Source of the DNA: DAORHV01 sp964434575
Lineage (GTDB): Bacteria > Patescibacteriota > Gracilibacteria > Peribacterales > Peribacteraceae
Direction: 5' to 3'
Length of the DNA stretch: 62,709 bases
Assembly (NCBI GenBank): GCA_964434575.1
Contig: CAYSWB010000009.1
Span: 1-62,709, forward strand
The position numbers and the translations under genes were made by a program. Under the pieces are notes generated by a model, which was given only the letters and a program-made list of their open reading frames with translations, searched no databases and was not told the origin of the DNA. This document shows, piece after piece, positions 1 to 6,702 of the stretch (positions are counted from its first letter, which is position 1; each line of letters opens with the position of its first letter).

Positions 1-54
1 AGCATCTCGCTTACACCGAGAGGGTCAGGGGTTCGAATCCCTTGGCGCCCACCA
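1..54 (+). tRNA. tRNA-Val(UAC), 3' part
   Basis: The window opens inside a tRNA. The anticodon arm TCTCG-CTTACAC-CGAGA gives anticodon TAC, which reads valine GUA codons. It is followed by a T arm containing GTTCGAATC and the acceptor strand GGCGCCC, then A and an encoded CCA ending at 54. The 5' half lies outside the window. Confidence 0.9.
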
Positions 55-124
55 CAAAGAAGGTATTGCACCCGTTTTCCCGTCCAGCTACACTCTCCCA
101 GCTTTTAACGATACCTCTGACACA

Positions 125-442
125 ATGTTCGCAATCGTCGACATCGCCGGTTTTCAGGAGAAGGCCGAGAAAGGAATGAAGCTCAAGGTCCAGAAGCTCG
201 ACGCCAAAGTCGGCGACAGCCTCACCTTCGAGAAAGTCATGCTGCTGTCCAGCGGCACGGATGCCACCATCGGCAAGCCGTACGTCGCGGGCGCCACCGT
301 CACCGCCAAGGTTCTCTCGCACTTCAAGGGCGACAAGATCGTCGTCCGCAAGTTCAAGCGCCGCAAGCGTTACAACAAGATCATCCGCGGCCACCGCCAG
401 GACTTCACCGAGATCGAGGTGACCGGCGTGTCCGGCAAGTAG
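125..442 (+). CDS. rplU: 50S ribosomal protein L21
   Basis: This 105-residue protein is a full-length bL21, a 23S rRNA-binding protein of the large subunit. It starts MFAIVDIAGFQ and carries the family hallmarks: KVGDSLTFEKVMLL, GKPYVAGATVTAKVL, HFKGDKIVVRKFKRRKRY and the C-terminal GHRQDFTEI. The usual partner L27 (rpmA) does not follow; instead a small membrane protein begins six bases after the stop. The spacer from the tRNA-Val is about 70 bases and contains GATACC about 9 nt before the ATG, a possible -10. Confidence 0.97.
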   Translation: MFAIVDIAGFQEKAEKGMKLKVQKLDAKVGDSLTFEKVMLLSSGTDATIGKPYVAGATVTAKVLSHFKGDKIVVRKFKRRKRYNKIIRGHRQDFTEIEVTGVSGK

Positions 443-447
443 CCCGC

Positions 448-714
448 ATGGACCAACGCATCGATCGCCTGGAGGCCGCCCTCAAGACGATCGAGGTTCG
501 CAATGCCCGCGTGGAAGCCGACAAGGCGTGGGAGACCAGCGCCTTCCGCGTGATCACCATCGCCGCCATGACATACGCCGTCGTGGCGTTCTTCCTGCTG
601 TCCATCGGTACGCCCAACCCGTGGATCAACGCCTTGGTGCCGGTGGTCGGCTTCGTGCTCTCTACCCAGTCGTTGCCGCTGATCAAGCGGTGGTGGATGA
701 GCCGTAAAATTTGA
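448..714 (+). CDS. small two-TM membrane protein, CPR-type
   Basis: This 88-residue protein has a charged N-terminal helix (MDQRIDRLEAALKTIE) followed by a DKAWETSAFR segment and two hydrophobic segments, about residues 35-53 and 58-75, ending in a basic tail. From memory it resembles short proteins frequent in CPR genomes with the same coiled start and an AWETS motif. No function is known to me. It begins 5 bases after rplU and is probably co-transcribed with it. Its TGA stop overlaps the -35 box of the next promoter. Confidence 0.8.
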   Translation: MDQRIDRLEAALKTIEVRNARVEADKAWETSAFRVITIAAMTYAVVAFFLLSIGTPNPWINALVPVVGFVLSTQSLPLIKRWWMSRKI

Positions 715-738
715 CAAAATTACCATTATGAGTATAAT
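711..738 (+). promoter_or_regulatory. consensus sigma70-type promoter
   Basis: A perfect TTGACA (711-716) and a perfect TATAAT (733-738) are separated by 16 bases. This is the best canonical promoter in the window. It drives the 790-939 gene with a leader of about 45 nt containing a small hairpin, GTGCA-ATAG-TGCAC. Confidence 0.85.
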
Positions 739-789
739 TAAATCAGGCATCTACGTGCAATAGTGCACTGGTTGTCGGAGGGTTCCACC

Positions 790-939
790 ATGGGACTCTT
801 ACTCTTTATCGCAGTCGTACTCCTGCGATGCATCCAGCTGTTCCTTGAACTTCTAGCTAGCGTCCAAGACGATTCACCTCCTACGAAGCCGGGTTACACC
901 CGATTGCGTCTTGAGGAACGAGACGTCCCACGTTACTAG
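790..939 (+). CDS. 49-residue membrane-anchored peptide
   Basis: A 49-residue frame begins ATG at 790, preceded by a strong Shine-Dalgarno GGAGGG (778-783) at good spacing and by the consensus promoter at 711-738. It encodes a hydrophobic N-terminal helix (MGLLLFIAVVLLR, then LFLELL) followed by a polar tail ending ERDVPRY. It is one of few genes here with a real Shine-Dalgarno site. Function unknown. The strong signals argue for a highly expressed small protein, and a GC-rich hairpin follows. Confidence 0.65.
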   Translation: MGLLLFIAVVLLRCIQLFLELLASVQDDSPPTKPGYTRLRLEERDVPRY

Positions 940-966
940 AACAGCTCTACAGCTGGTACACATACG

Positions 967-994
967 CCCACTGGCTCCGCAAGGGGTCAGTGGG
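967..994 (+). terminator. hairpin after the small peptide gene
   Basis: CCCACTG (967-973) pairs with CAGTGGG (988-994), with further G/C pairing inside. There is no clear T tract, and the hairpin overlaps the last codons of tgt on the other strand, so it may act as a terminator in either direction. Confidence 0.5.
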
Positions 995-2108
995 TGAATT
1001 CGTTGATCTTTTCGCGCAGCGTCTTCATGGCGTCCAGCATCACTGCCATGTTCTGCATGCACGCGATGGTTTCGCCGTAGCGTTCACCCAGCCGCATGAG
1101 GTGGTGCAGATACGCGCGGCTGGTTTCGCGGCCGAAGCGGGTGGGGGACAGGGGATCGACCGGCGCGTGGTCGCTCTTGTACTCGCTGCGGTTGATGCGC
1201 AGCTTCGTGCCGTCGGAGAGCCACACGTTGCCGTGGCGCGCCTCGCGCATGGGCGACACGCAATCGGCCATGTCGATGCCGCGCTTGGCCGCTTCGCGCA
1301 GCTGGTGGATCTCGCCCACGCCCATCAGGTAGCGCGCTTTGTCTTTCGGCAGGATGGGGCACACCACGTCCAAGATGCTTAGCATCTCGCTCTCGGTTTC
1401 GCCGACGGCCAGGCCGCCGACCGCGTACCCGTCGAAGCCGATGGCGATGAGTTCCTGGGCGCATTTCTCCCGGAGATCTCTCTCGAGGCCACCTTGGACG
1501 ATACCGAATAACAACGGGGATTCAGGAGAGTCAGGCGAAGCAGGGGATTTCTTCCCCTGACTCTCCTGTTTCTTCTGACTCTTCAGAGCTTCATGAACTT
1601 TTTTACACTCGGTTGCCCATCGTAACGTCCTATCCACCGCCTTCATTTGGTCCACGCGCGGGGCGGTGGACGGCGGGCATTCGTCGAAGCACATGATGAT
1701 GTCGCTGCCGAGCTTGTGCTGGATGGTGATGGATTCCTTGGGGCCGATGAACAGCGGCGCGCCGCTGCGGTGGTCGCGGAAATGCACGCCTTCCTCGGTG
1801 ATCTCCCGGATGCTCTTGAGCGAGAATACCTGGAAGCCGCCCGAGTCGGTGAGGATCGGCTTGGACCACTGTACGAACGAATGCAGTCCGCCGGCCGCGG
1901 CCACCACGTCCTCGCCCGGCGCGATGTGCAGATGGTAGGTGTTGCATAAAAGCACCTGCGCGCCGAGTTCGATCAAATCCGGCAGCGTGATGCCCTTCAT
2001 GGCGCCGGCGGTGGCCACCGGCAGGAAGAACGGCGTTTCGATGGGCCCGTGGGCCGTGCGGAGCGTGGCGCTCCGGCCGAGGGCGGTTTCCTTGTGCAGC
2101 GTGAACAT
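987..2108 (-). CDS. tgt: tRNA-guanine transglycosylase, zinc ligands lost, with SPX insert
   Basis: This 373-residue protein exchanges guanine 34 of GUN-anticodon tRNAs for a 7-deazaguanine. The base-binding ILTDSGGFQVFSL (D88) and the nucleophile region GIDMADCVSP (D282) are present. The CxCxxC zinc motif normally found just before SRAYLHHL is absent; residues 318-327 read VDPLSPTRFG. A Lys/Ser/Pro-rich insert (about 177-198, containing SPASPDSPESP) precedes FGIVQGG and is encoded by the 9-nt repeat. I chose the start at 2108 because TACACT lies 7 nt upstream and family homology begins there; the frame stays open to 2198. Partner queuosine genes are at 28-31 kb. Confidence 0.9.
   Translation of the reverse strand: MFTLHKETALGRSATLRTAHGPIETPFFLPVATAGAMKGITLPDLIELGAQVLLCNTYHLHIAPGEDVVAAAGGLHSFVQWSKPILTDSGGFQVFSLKSIREITEEGVHFRDHRSGAPLFIGPKESITIQHKLGSDIIMCFDECPPSTAPRVDQMKAVDRTLRWATECKKVHEALKSQKKQESQGKKSPASPDSPESPLLFGIVQGGLERDLREKCAQELIAIGFDGYAVGGLAVGETESEMLSILDVVCPILPKDKARYLMGVGEIHQLREAAKRGIDMADCVSPMREARHGNVWLSDGTKLRINRSEYKSDHAPVDPLSPTRFGRETSRAYLHHLMRLGERYGETIACMQNMAVMLDAMKTLREKINEFTH
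1523..1568. repeat. 9-nt-type inverted repeat inside tgt
   Basis: CAGGAGAGTCAGG (1523-1535) is a perfect 13-base inverted repeat of CCTGACTCTCCTG (1556-1568), with a 20-nt loop containing GGGG and CCCC that can extend the stem. Read on the minus strand it gives repeated Ser-Pro-Asp/Glu codons within tgt. It belongs to the dispersed family described in the findings. Confidence 0.85.
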
Positions 2109-2253
2109 CGGACAGAGTGTAGCGCGTGGGGCGGCTCGGGCCACGTCGACCACGGCAAAATGCTGATCCCCTTGCGGAAAATGATGTTTGCAGTCCAATG
2201 GATTCCGGTCGGTGGGATACTCTGCGTACCCCTATTTTCTACCCACATTTCCC

Positions 2254-2748
2254 ATGTCTTGCTGTTCTTGTCCGGTGCAGCCGTGCCCGTCGCGCTACGC
2301 GCCGTGGCTCCTGCGCATCGGTTTCGGCGTCGCGCTCGCCGCGTTCGGTATCAATCACTACCGCTTCCTGACGGATTTCGTCTCGATGTCGAAGGGCGTC
2401 TTCCCGACCGTTCCGGCTTTGGGCATGGTCGCCGGCTACCTCGCGTACGTGTTCCCGTTGTTCGAAATCGTGGGTGGCGTTTTGTTCGCCGTCGGCCAGC
2501 TGAAGTGCATCGCCAAGATCTGTATCGCCGCTTCCTTCGGCGGCATCCTGGGCTGGGCCGGTTTGGCCATGGCTCTCGGTGACGGCACCATCGCCCAGAG
2601 CGTTGGTCCGGCTATCCAGGGCGCTTGTGTCATGCTCATCGCGTACTCGGTCATCAAGAAGATGTCCTGCTGTGCCGGAGGTTCCTGCGGCACCGGTGGT
2701 GCTTGCGGTTGCGGCAAGGGCGGCGCCTGCATGTGCGGCAAGAAATAG
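2254..2748 (+). CDS. DoxX-like membrane protein with cysteine-rich ends
   Basis: A 164-residue protein with four hydrophobic segments in a DoxX-like arrangement (LLRIGFGVALAAFGINHY at the start of the membrane part). The N terminus MSCCSCPVQPC has four cysteines and the last 30 residues (KKMSCCAGGSCGTGGACGCG...) have seven more separated by glycines, like a metal-binding tail. I chose the ATG at 2254 because the cysteine motif directly precedes the membrane region. Upstream TATTTT lies about 13 nt away. A second DoxX-like gene follows after 21 bases. Substrate unknown; thiol or metal chemistry is inferred. Confidence 0.75.
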   Translation: MSCCSCPVQPCPSRYAPWLLRIGFGVALAAFGINHYRFLTDFVSMSKGVFPTVPALGMVAGYLAYVFPLFEIVGGVLFAVGQLKCIAKICIAASFGGILGWAGLAMALGDGTIAQSVGPAIQGACVMLIAYSVIKKMSCCAGGSCGTGGACGCGKGGACMCGKK

Positions 2749-2769
2749 TCATTCCCACTCGGATATCCC

Positions 2770-3192
2770 ATGAACTACAAGTCGACCTCCGCCGTTTCGA
2801 ATCTTGTGCTCCGCATCGCGGTGGGCCTGCCGATGATTCTCATCGGCATGGCCGAGTACCGCGATTTCGCCCCGTTCGTGGCCAACGTCACGGACGGGTT
2901 GGGTGCGCTGGAGTTGCTCGGCACCATTTACGGCCACTTCCTGCCGGCGCTGTTCATCTTCGGCGGCGGCATGCTCATGGTGGGCCGTTACCAGTACATC
3001 ACGGCCTGGGTGGGAGGCGCCGCGCTCGGCGTCATCCCGGCCGGATTGCTGCTCAAGACTCTCATGACCGGCATCCCGCTGCCCGACATGATCGCCGCGT
3101 GTTTTCCGCCGCTCATCTGGCTGGTCGCTTTCTACCTGGCGCTGAACCCGCAGCCCGACTACGAGGTTTCCGCTCCGGCGGAATCGGAGTAG
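2770..3192 (+). CDS. DoxX-like membrane protein
   Basis: A 140-residue protein with four hydrophobic segments (LVLRIAVGLPMILIGMAEY; FLPALFIFGGGMLM; WVGGAALGVIPAGLLL; FPPLIWLVAFYLAL) and an acidic tail. It resembles the preceding protein in layout but lacks the cysteine tails. It follows 21 bases downstream and ends before a strong terminator, so the two probably form an operon. Function unknown; DoxX family members are often linked to redox or membrane stress. Confidence 0.7.
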   Translation: MNYKSTSAVSNLVLRIAVGLPMILIGMAEYRDFAPFVANVTDGLGALELLGTIYGHFLPALFIFGGGMLMVGRYQYITAWVGGAALGVIPAGLLLKTLMTGIPLPDMIAACFPPLIWLVAFYLALNPQPDYEVSAPAESE

Positions 3193-3211
3193 CCCGATCC
3201 ATCCGATACTG

Positions 3212-3241
3212 AAAACGGCGCCCCGCGAGGAGCGCCGTTTT
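3212..3241 (+). terminator. rho-independent terminator of the DoxX pair
   Basis: AAAACGGCGC (3212-3221) pairs with GCGCCGTTTT (3232-3241) around a 10-nt loop, with the T run continuing to 3242. The symmetrical A/T tails let it also serve clpP on the minus strand. Confidence 0.9.
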
Positions 3242-3259
3242 TCGTTGCGACGGTCGGGA

Positions 3260-3925
3260 CTACGCGGCGGCCTGGGTCGAAGCGCTCTTGTTGATGATGC
3301 GGTCGATGAGGCCGTACTCGAGCGCCTCCTGCGCGGTGAGGAACTTGTCGCGCTCGGTGTCGATCTTCACCTTGGCGACCTTCTGGCCGGAGTGCTTGGC
3401 GATCATCTCGTTGAGCATGTCCTTCATGCGGATGATGTGCTCGGCGTGGATGGCGATGTCGGTGGCCTGGCCCTCCGTACCGCCCAGCGGCTGGTGGATC
3501 ATGATTTCGGAGTGGGGGAGCGCGAAGCGCTTACCCTTGGCGCCGCCCATCAGGATGATGGCTCCGCCCGAGGCGGCCATGCCGAGACACACGGTGGACA
3601 CGTCCGGGGCGATGAGCTGCATGGTGTCGTACATGGCCAGCGTGGAGCTGACCTGTCCGCCCGGCGAGTTCACGTACAGGATGATGTCCTTCTTCGGGTC
3701 CTGCTTCTCCAAGAAGAGGAGCTGGGCGATGATCGTGTTGGCGACCGGGTCGTTGATGCCCGTGCCGAGGAAGACGATGCGCTCCTCCATGAGGCGCGAG
3801 TAGATGTCGTACGCGCGCTCGCCGAACTGCGTCTTTTCGACGACGGTCGGAACGAGGATGTCGCTGGTCGGCGTGATGTGGCCGAGCGAGAACTGCTTGG
3901 CGATCGACTGAATCTGCGGGTGCAT
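3260..3925 (-). CDS. clpP: ATP-dependent Clp protease proteolytic subunit
   Basis: This 221-residue serine peptidase forms the proteolytic barrel used with Clp ATPases. The nucleophile is in GMAASGGAIIL (AASG rather than the common AASM), the histidine in HSEIMIHQP, and the aspartate in the DTERDKFLTAQEALEYGLID region. Oligomerisation segments INDPVANTIIAQLLFLE and LYVNSPGGQV are intact. The N-terminal extension before the conserved core is short and plausible. A TATACT on the minus strand (3992-3997) places transcription start about 60 nt upstream, so this gene has a conventional leader. Confidence 0.97.
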   Translation of the reverse strand: MHPQIQSIAKQFSLGHITPTSDILVPTVVEKTQFGERAYDIYSRLMEERIVFLGTGINDPVANTIIAQLLFLEKQDPKKDIILYVNSPGGQVSSTLAMYDTMQLIAPDVSTVCLGMAASGGAIILMGGAKGKRFALPHSEIMIHQPLGGTEGQATDIAIHAEHIIRMKDMLNEMIAKHSGQKVAKVKIDTERDKFLTAQEALEYGLIDRIINKSASTQAAA

Positions 3926-4080
3926 GGGGCGGATAGAGAAAAGGAATTGAAGGCTTGGTGTTTCTTTTCCGAATGATCACCGTACCTGCTCAGTATAGCC
4001 AAAAACTGCGGTTTGCGGCAGTTTCGCGGTCGACGCTTCCGTGTTGGCGTAGGTTAAAGAAAAGTTATCTTTACCTGACG

Positions 4081-4126
4081 GATGCAGGGGAGACAGGTGA
4101 GGCAGGGGAGTCGGAAGAACCCCTGC
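4081..4126. repeat. 9-nt repeat abutting the miaA promoter
   Basis: Units GATGCAGGG, GAGACAGGT, GAGGCAGGG and GAGTCGGAA are followed by CCCCTGC, which can pair with GCAGGGG. The array ends directly against the TATCCT (4127-4132) that serves miaA. Confidence 0.75.
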
Positions 4127-4139
4127 TATCCTGACCCTC

Positions 4140-5057
4140 GTGAGTAATCCCGTTTCAACCGCCGCCGAGTTTCTCGCCATGGCGAAGAAGCCCCTCATCG
4201 TCGTGCTCGGCCCCACCGCCAGCGGCAAGACCGCATTTTCGGTGGATGTGGCGCTGGGATTGAAGGAGAAGGGGGTGACGGCCGAAGTCATCAACGCCGA
4301 TTCGCGGCAGCTGTACAAAGGGATGGACATCGGCACGGCCAAGATCACGCCGGCGGAAACCAAAGGCGTTCCGCACAGGTTGTTCTCGGTCATCGAGCCG
4401 TCGCAGGAGATCACGGCCGCCACGTACCAGCGCATGGCCGTGCAGGAGATCGACGCCGCACACGCCCGCGGCGCGGTACCCATGCTGGTGGGCGGCTCCA
4501 TGCTGTACATCAGTGCCATCATCGACGGACTGAAGCCGCTTCCGGCCAAGAATCCGGCGCTGCGCGAGGAGCTGGAGGCGGCGTACGACGAGGACGGCGG
4601 CGCGACGCTGTTTGCCGAGCTGTCGGATATCGATCCGGAATCCGCCAAGATCATCCCGCGCGAGAACAAGCCGTACGTCATTCGTGCCATCGAGATCCAC
4701 CGCCTCACCGGCAAGCCCAAATCCGCGCAGCTTCATACGTCGGATTGCCCGTACGACCTGCTGATCTTCGGCATGCAGTGGCCGCGCGAGACGCTGACCA
4801 AGCGCATCGACGAGCGCACGCCCAAGCTGCTGGCGGGCGGCTGGGTCGACGAGGTCCGCGGCTTGCTGGCGGCCGGGTACACGCTGGAGAGTCCGGGCAT
4901 GAAGAGCCACGGCTATCCGGAAATCGCGCGCGCGATCCTGGACGGAAAGGACCCGCTGTCCGCCGAGCCGGTGATCGCGGCCAAGACCCGGCAGTACGCC
5001 AAGCGCCAGATGACGTGGTGGAAACACGACAAAAGGATCGTTTGGGTGAAGCCATGA
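4140..5057 (+). CDS. miaA: tRNA dimethylallyltransferase
   Basis: This 305-residue enzyme adds an isopentenyl group to A37 of tRNAs reading UNN codons. It has the P-loop GPTASGKT (about residues 25-32), INADSRQLYKGMDIGTAK, the substrate loop MLVGGSMLYISAI and the C-terminal KTRQYAKRQMTWW. I chose the GTG start at 4140 because TATCCT ends 7 nt upstream, as in the leaderless genes of this window. The later ATG in frame (4179, MAKKPLIVVLG) would also leave the P-loop intact. No MiaB lies nearby. Confidence 0.95.
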   Translation: MSNPVSTAAEFLAMAKKPLIVVLGPTASGKTAFSVDVALGLKEKGVTAEVINADSRQLYKGMDIGTAKITPAETKGVPHRLFSVIEPSQEITAATYQRMAVQEIDAAHARGAVPMLVGGSMLYISAIIDGLKPLPAKNPALREELEAAYDEDGGATLFAELSDIDPESAKIIPRENKPYVIRAIEIHRLTGKPKSAQLHTSDCPYDLLIFGMQWPRETLTKRIDERTPKLLAGGWVDEVRGLLAAGYTLESPGMKSHGYPEIARAILDGKDPLSAEPVIAAKTRQYAKRQMTWWKHDKRIVWVKP

Positions 5058-5100
5058 GAGACCGGACGGATACCAAGACTCCCTGACTCCTTGGAGTCGA

Positions 5101-5124
5101 AAAAACGGCCCGAAGGCCGTTTTT
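5101..5124. terminator. bidirectional terminator between miaA and the 5138 gene
   Basis: AAAAACGGCC (5101-5110), loop CGAA, GGCCGTTTTT (5115-5124). The perfect stem with A and T flanks serves both converging genes. A short GACTCC/GGAGTC repeat lies just upstream. Confidence 0.92.
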
Positions 5125-5137
5125 CTGGAGTCGTGTA

Positions 5138-6208
5138 TTAGCCGCGGAATCCGGGCGGGAAGCGCACCGGGCGCGGGCCGGGTCCGGCCGGGGGGCCGCC
5201 GGCGAATTCATCCGGAGGCGGCAGCGGGCCACGCAGCGGAGGGCGGGGACCGCCACGCAGGGGCGGGGGCGGAACGGGGCCCGGGCCGCCGCGCACGATG
5301 GGGCGGGGACCGATGGACACGCCGCGCGGGCCGGGAGGTACCACGCCTCCGCGGATGTACCGGCGTCCTTCCACCAACGGCGGAATGGGGCCGTAGTACG
5401 GAATGTATTCGTCGGGTTCGATCATGGGACCGTCCGGGCGCTGCGACCAGACCGCCCAGTGGCGCATTTGGCCGTCCGGGCGCTGCCAGTGGTCCTCCAG
5501 GATGAGGACGTAGCCGCGGGCGCGGTTCTCTTCCAGGCGCATCTGGTACTCGGCGTCGCCCATGTCGTGGTACGTGTAGTTATGCAGCGACGGGCTGCAC
5601 TCCCACAGCGAGTTGTAGACGACCTGGCCGTTGGGCAGCACGTCGGCCTTGATGCCGACGATGTGCCACGGCTGGCCGCAATCGGTGAGTGCGTGGAAGG
5701 TGGCGGTGTATTCGGCGGAACGCTGGCCGGAGAAACTGATGCGGTTCGGGCCTTCGCGGACGAACATCTGCGGACCGATGGTCGGCGGGGGTTCGATGAA
5801 CGGGCCGGGCACCGGGCGCAGCGTGGCGAAACCTCCCGGGCGGGTCGGCGGGGCCAGCGGGAGTCCCACCGGCACGCGGCCGCGGGTCTCGAAGCGGCTC
5901 AGTGAAAGGCGGTTGCGGGTGTCGAGGCGGTCCAGGATGCGGCCTTCGGACTGCAACGCGTAGAAGCGGCGCGATCCGGTGGCGCGGTCCGTGATGCCGG
6001 CCAGCAGGTCGGCGGCCTGGCGGAGCAGGCGGACGGCCTCGCTATTGCTCATGTTGGGGTTCTCGTGGATGGCCTTGATGGTGCGCTCGGCGACGGCACG
6101 CGGGTCCGTCTGGTCGACGCGCTCGCGCAACGACGCCAGGCGGGACGTCGGATCGGGCGATTCGATGCCATCCGGTACCGGAAGCGCGTCGGGGGTGAAG
6201 CGGTTCAT
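5138..6208 (-). CDS. hypothetical protein with Pro/Gly/Arg-rich tail
   Basis: A 356-residue protein I do not recognise. Residues 1-90 look helical and charged (LASLRERVDQTDPRAVAERT; SEAVRLLRQAADLLAGITD). Residues about 145-270 form a compact Trp/Tyr-containing region (CGQPWHIVGIKADV; NSLWECSPSLHNYTYHDMG; LILEDHWQRPDGQMRHWAVW). The last 80 residues are Pro/Gly/Arg low complexity (GGPGPVPPPPLRGGPRP). No signal peptide or membrane segment. It lies 55 bases after the 6264-6653 gene on the same strand and may be co-transcribed with it. Confidence 0.7.
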   Translation of the reverse strand: MNRFTPDALPVPDGIESPDPTSRLASLRERVDQTDPRAVAERTIKAIHENPNMSNSEAVRLLRQAADLLAGITDRATGSRRFYALQSEGRILDRLDTRNRLSLSRFETRGRVPVGLPLAPPTRPGGFATLRPVPGPFIEPPPTIGPQMFVREGPNRISFSGQRSAEYTATFHALTDCGQPWHIVGIKADVLPNGQVVYNSLWECSPSLHNYTYHDMGDAEYQMRLEENRARGYVLILEDHWQRPDGQMRHWAVWSQRPDGPMIEPDEYIPYYGPIPPLVEGRRYIRGGVVPPGPRGVSIGPRPIVRGGPGPVPPPPLRGGPRPPLRGPLPPPDEFAGGPPAGPGPRPVRFPPGFRG

Positions 6209-6263
6209 ACGGGTAGGGGTAGGGGATTGATGTTTGTCTTGTTTGATCGCGGGGTTCGGGCCT

Positions 6264-6653
6264 TTAGAACTTGAACACGTCGTGGCCGTGGGCCTCGACG
6301 CGCTGCTTCATCTCCCACAGCTGCTCGATCATGGAGGCGAGCTGGGGGCAGGCGTCGGGGGTCTGCTTCGACTTGTAGAATCCGTAGATGTGGTCGAGCA
6401 GGGTCGCCATGTTCAGAATGATCAGGTCGGTTTTGGACTTCCACTCGTCCGGGAGCTTCTCGTAGACCGCTTGGTTGAGGAACGATTCCGGCTTGGTGAC
6501 GTCGATGGCGCCGGATTCCAGCAGCGCGGACACCTTGGTGCAGAAGTTCTTGTGCTCCTGATCCATGTCGCCGGCGATCGGCTGACCGGCTTTCTTCTGC
6601 TGGGCTTCCGTCAGGATGGGTTGTTGTGTGATGTATGTGCTGAAGTCCGCCAT
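6264..6653 (-). CDS. hypothetical cytoplasmic protein
   Basis: A 129-residue soluble protein (MADFSTYITQQPILTEAQQ to HGHDVFKF) that appears mostly helical, with a likely coil in LASMIEQLWEMKQRVEAHGH. I do not recognise a family beyond a general likeness to short CPR orphans. The start at 6653 is supported by an extended -10 (TGG TATACT) ending 8 nt upstream; the frame stays open further upstream through a terminator, which argues against a longer protein. Confidence 0.75.
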   Translation of the reverse strand: MADFSTYITQQPILTEAQQKKAGQPIAGDMDQEHKNFCTKVSALLESGAIDVTKPESFLNQAVYEKLPDEWKSKTDLIILNMATLLDHIYGFYKSKQTPDACPQLASMIEQLWEMKQRVEAHGHDVFKF

Positions 6654-6672
6654 ACCTTTGTAGTATACCAGA

Positions 6673-6702
6673 AAAGGCCGGAAAACTGTAGCTCCGGCCT
6701 TT
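6673..6702 (-). terminator. terminator of the 6701 membrane protein gene
   Basis: On the minus strand AAAGGCCGG pairs with CCGGCCTTT, followed by a further T. The hairpin overlaps the TAA stop of the upstream gene. Confidence 0.85.
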
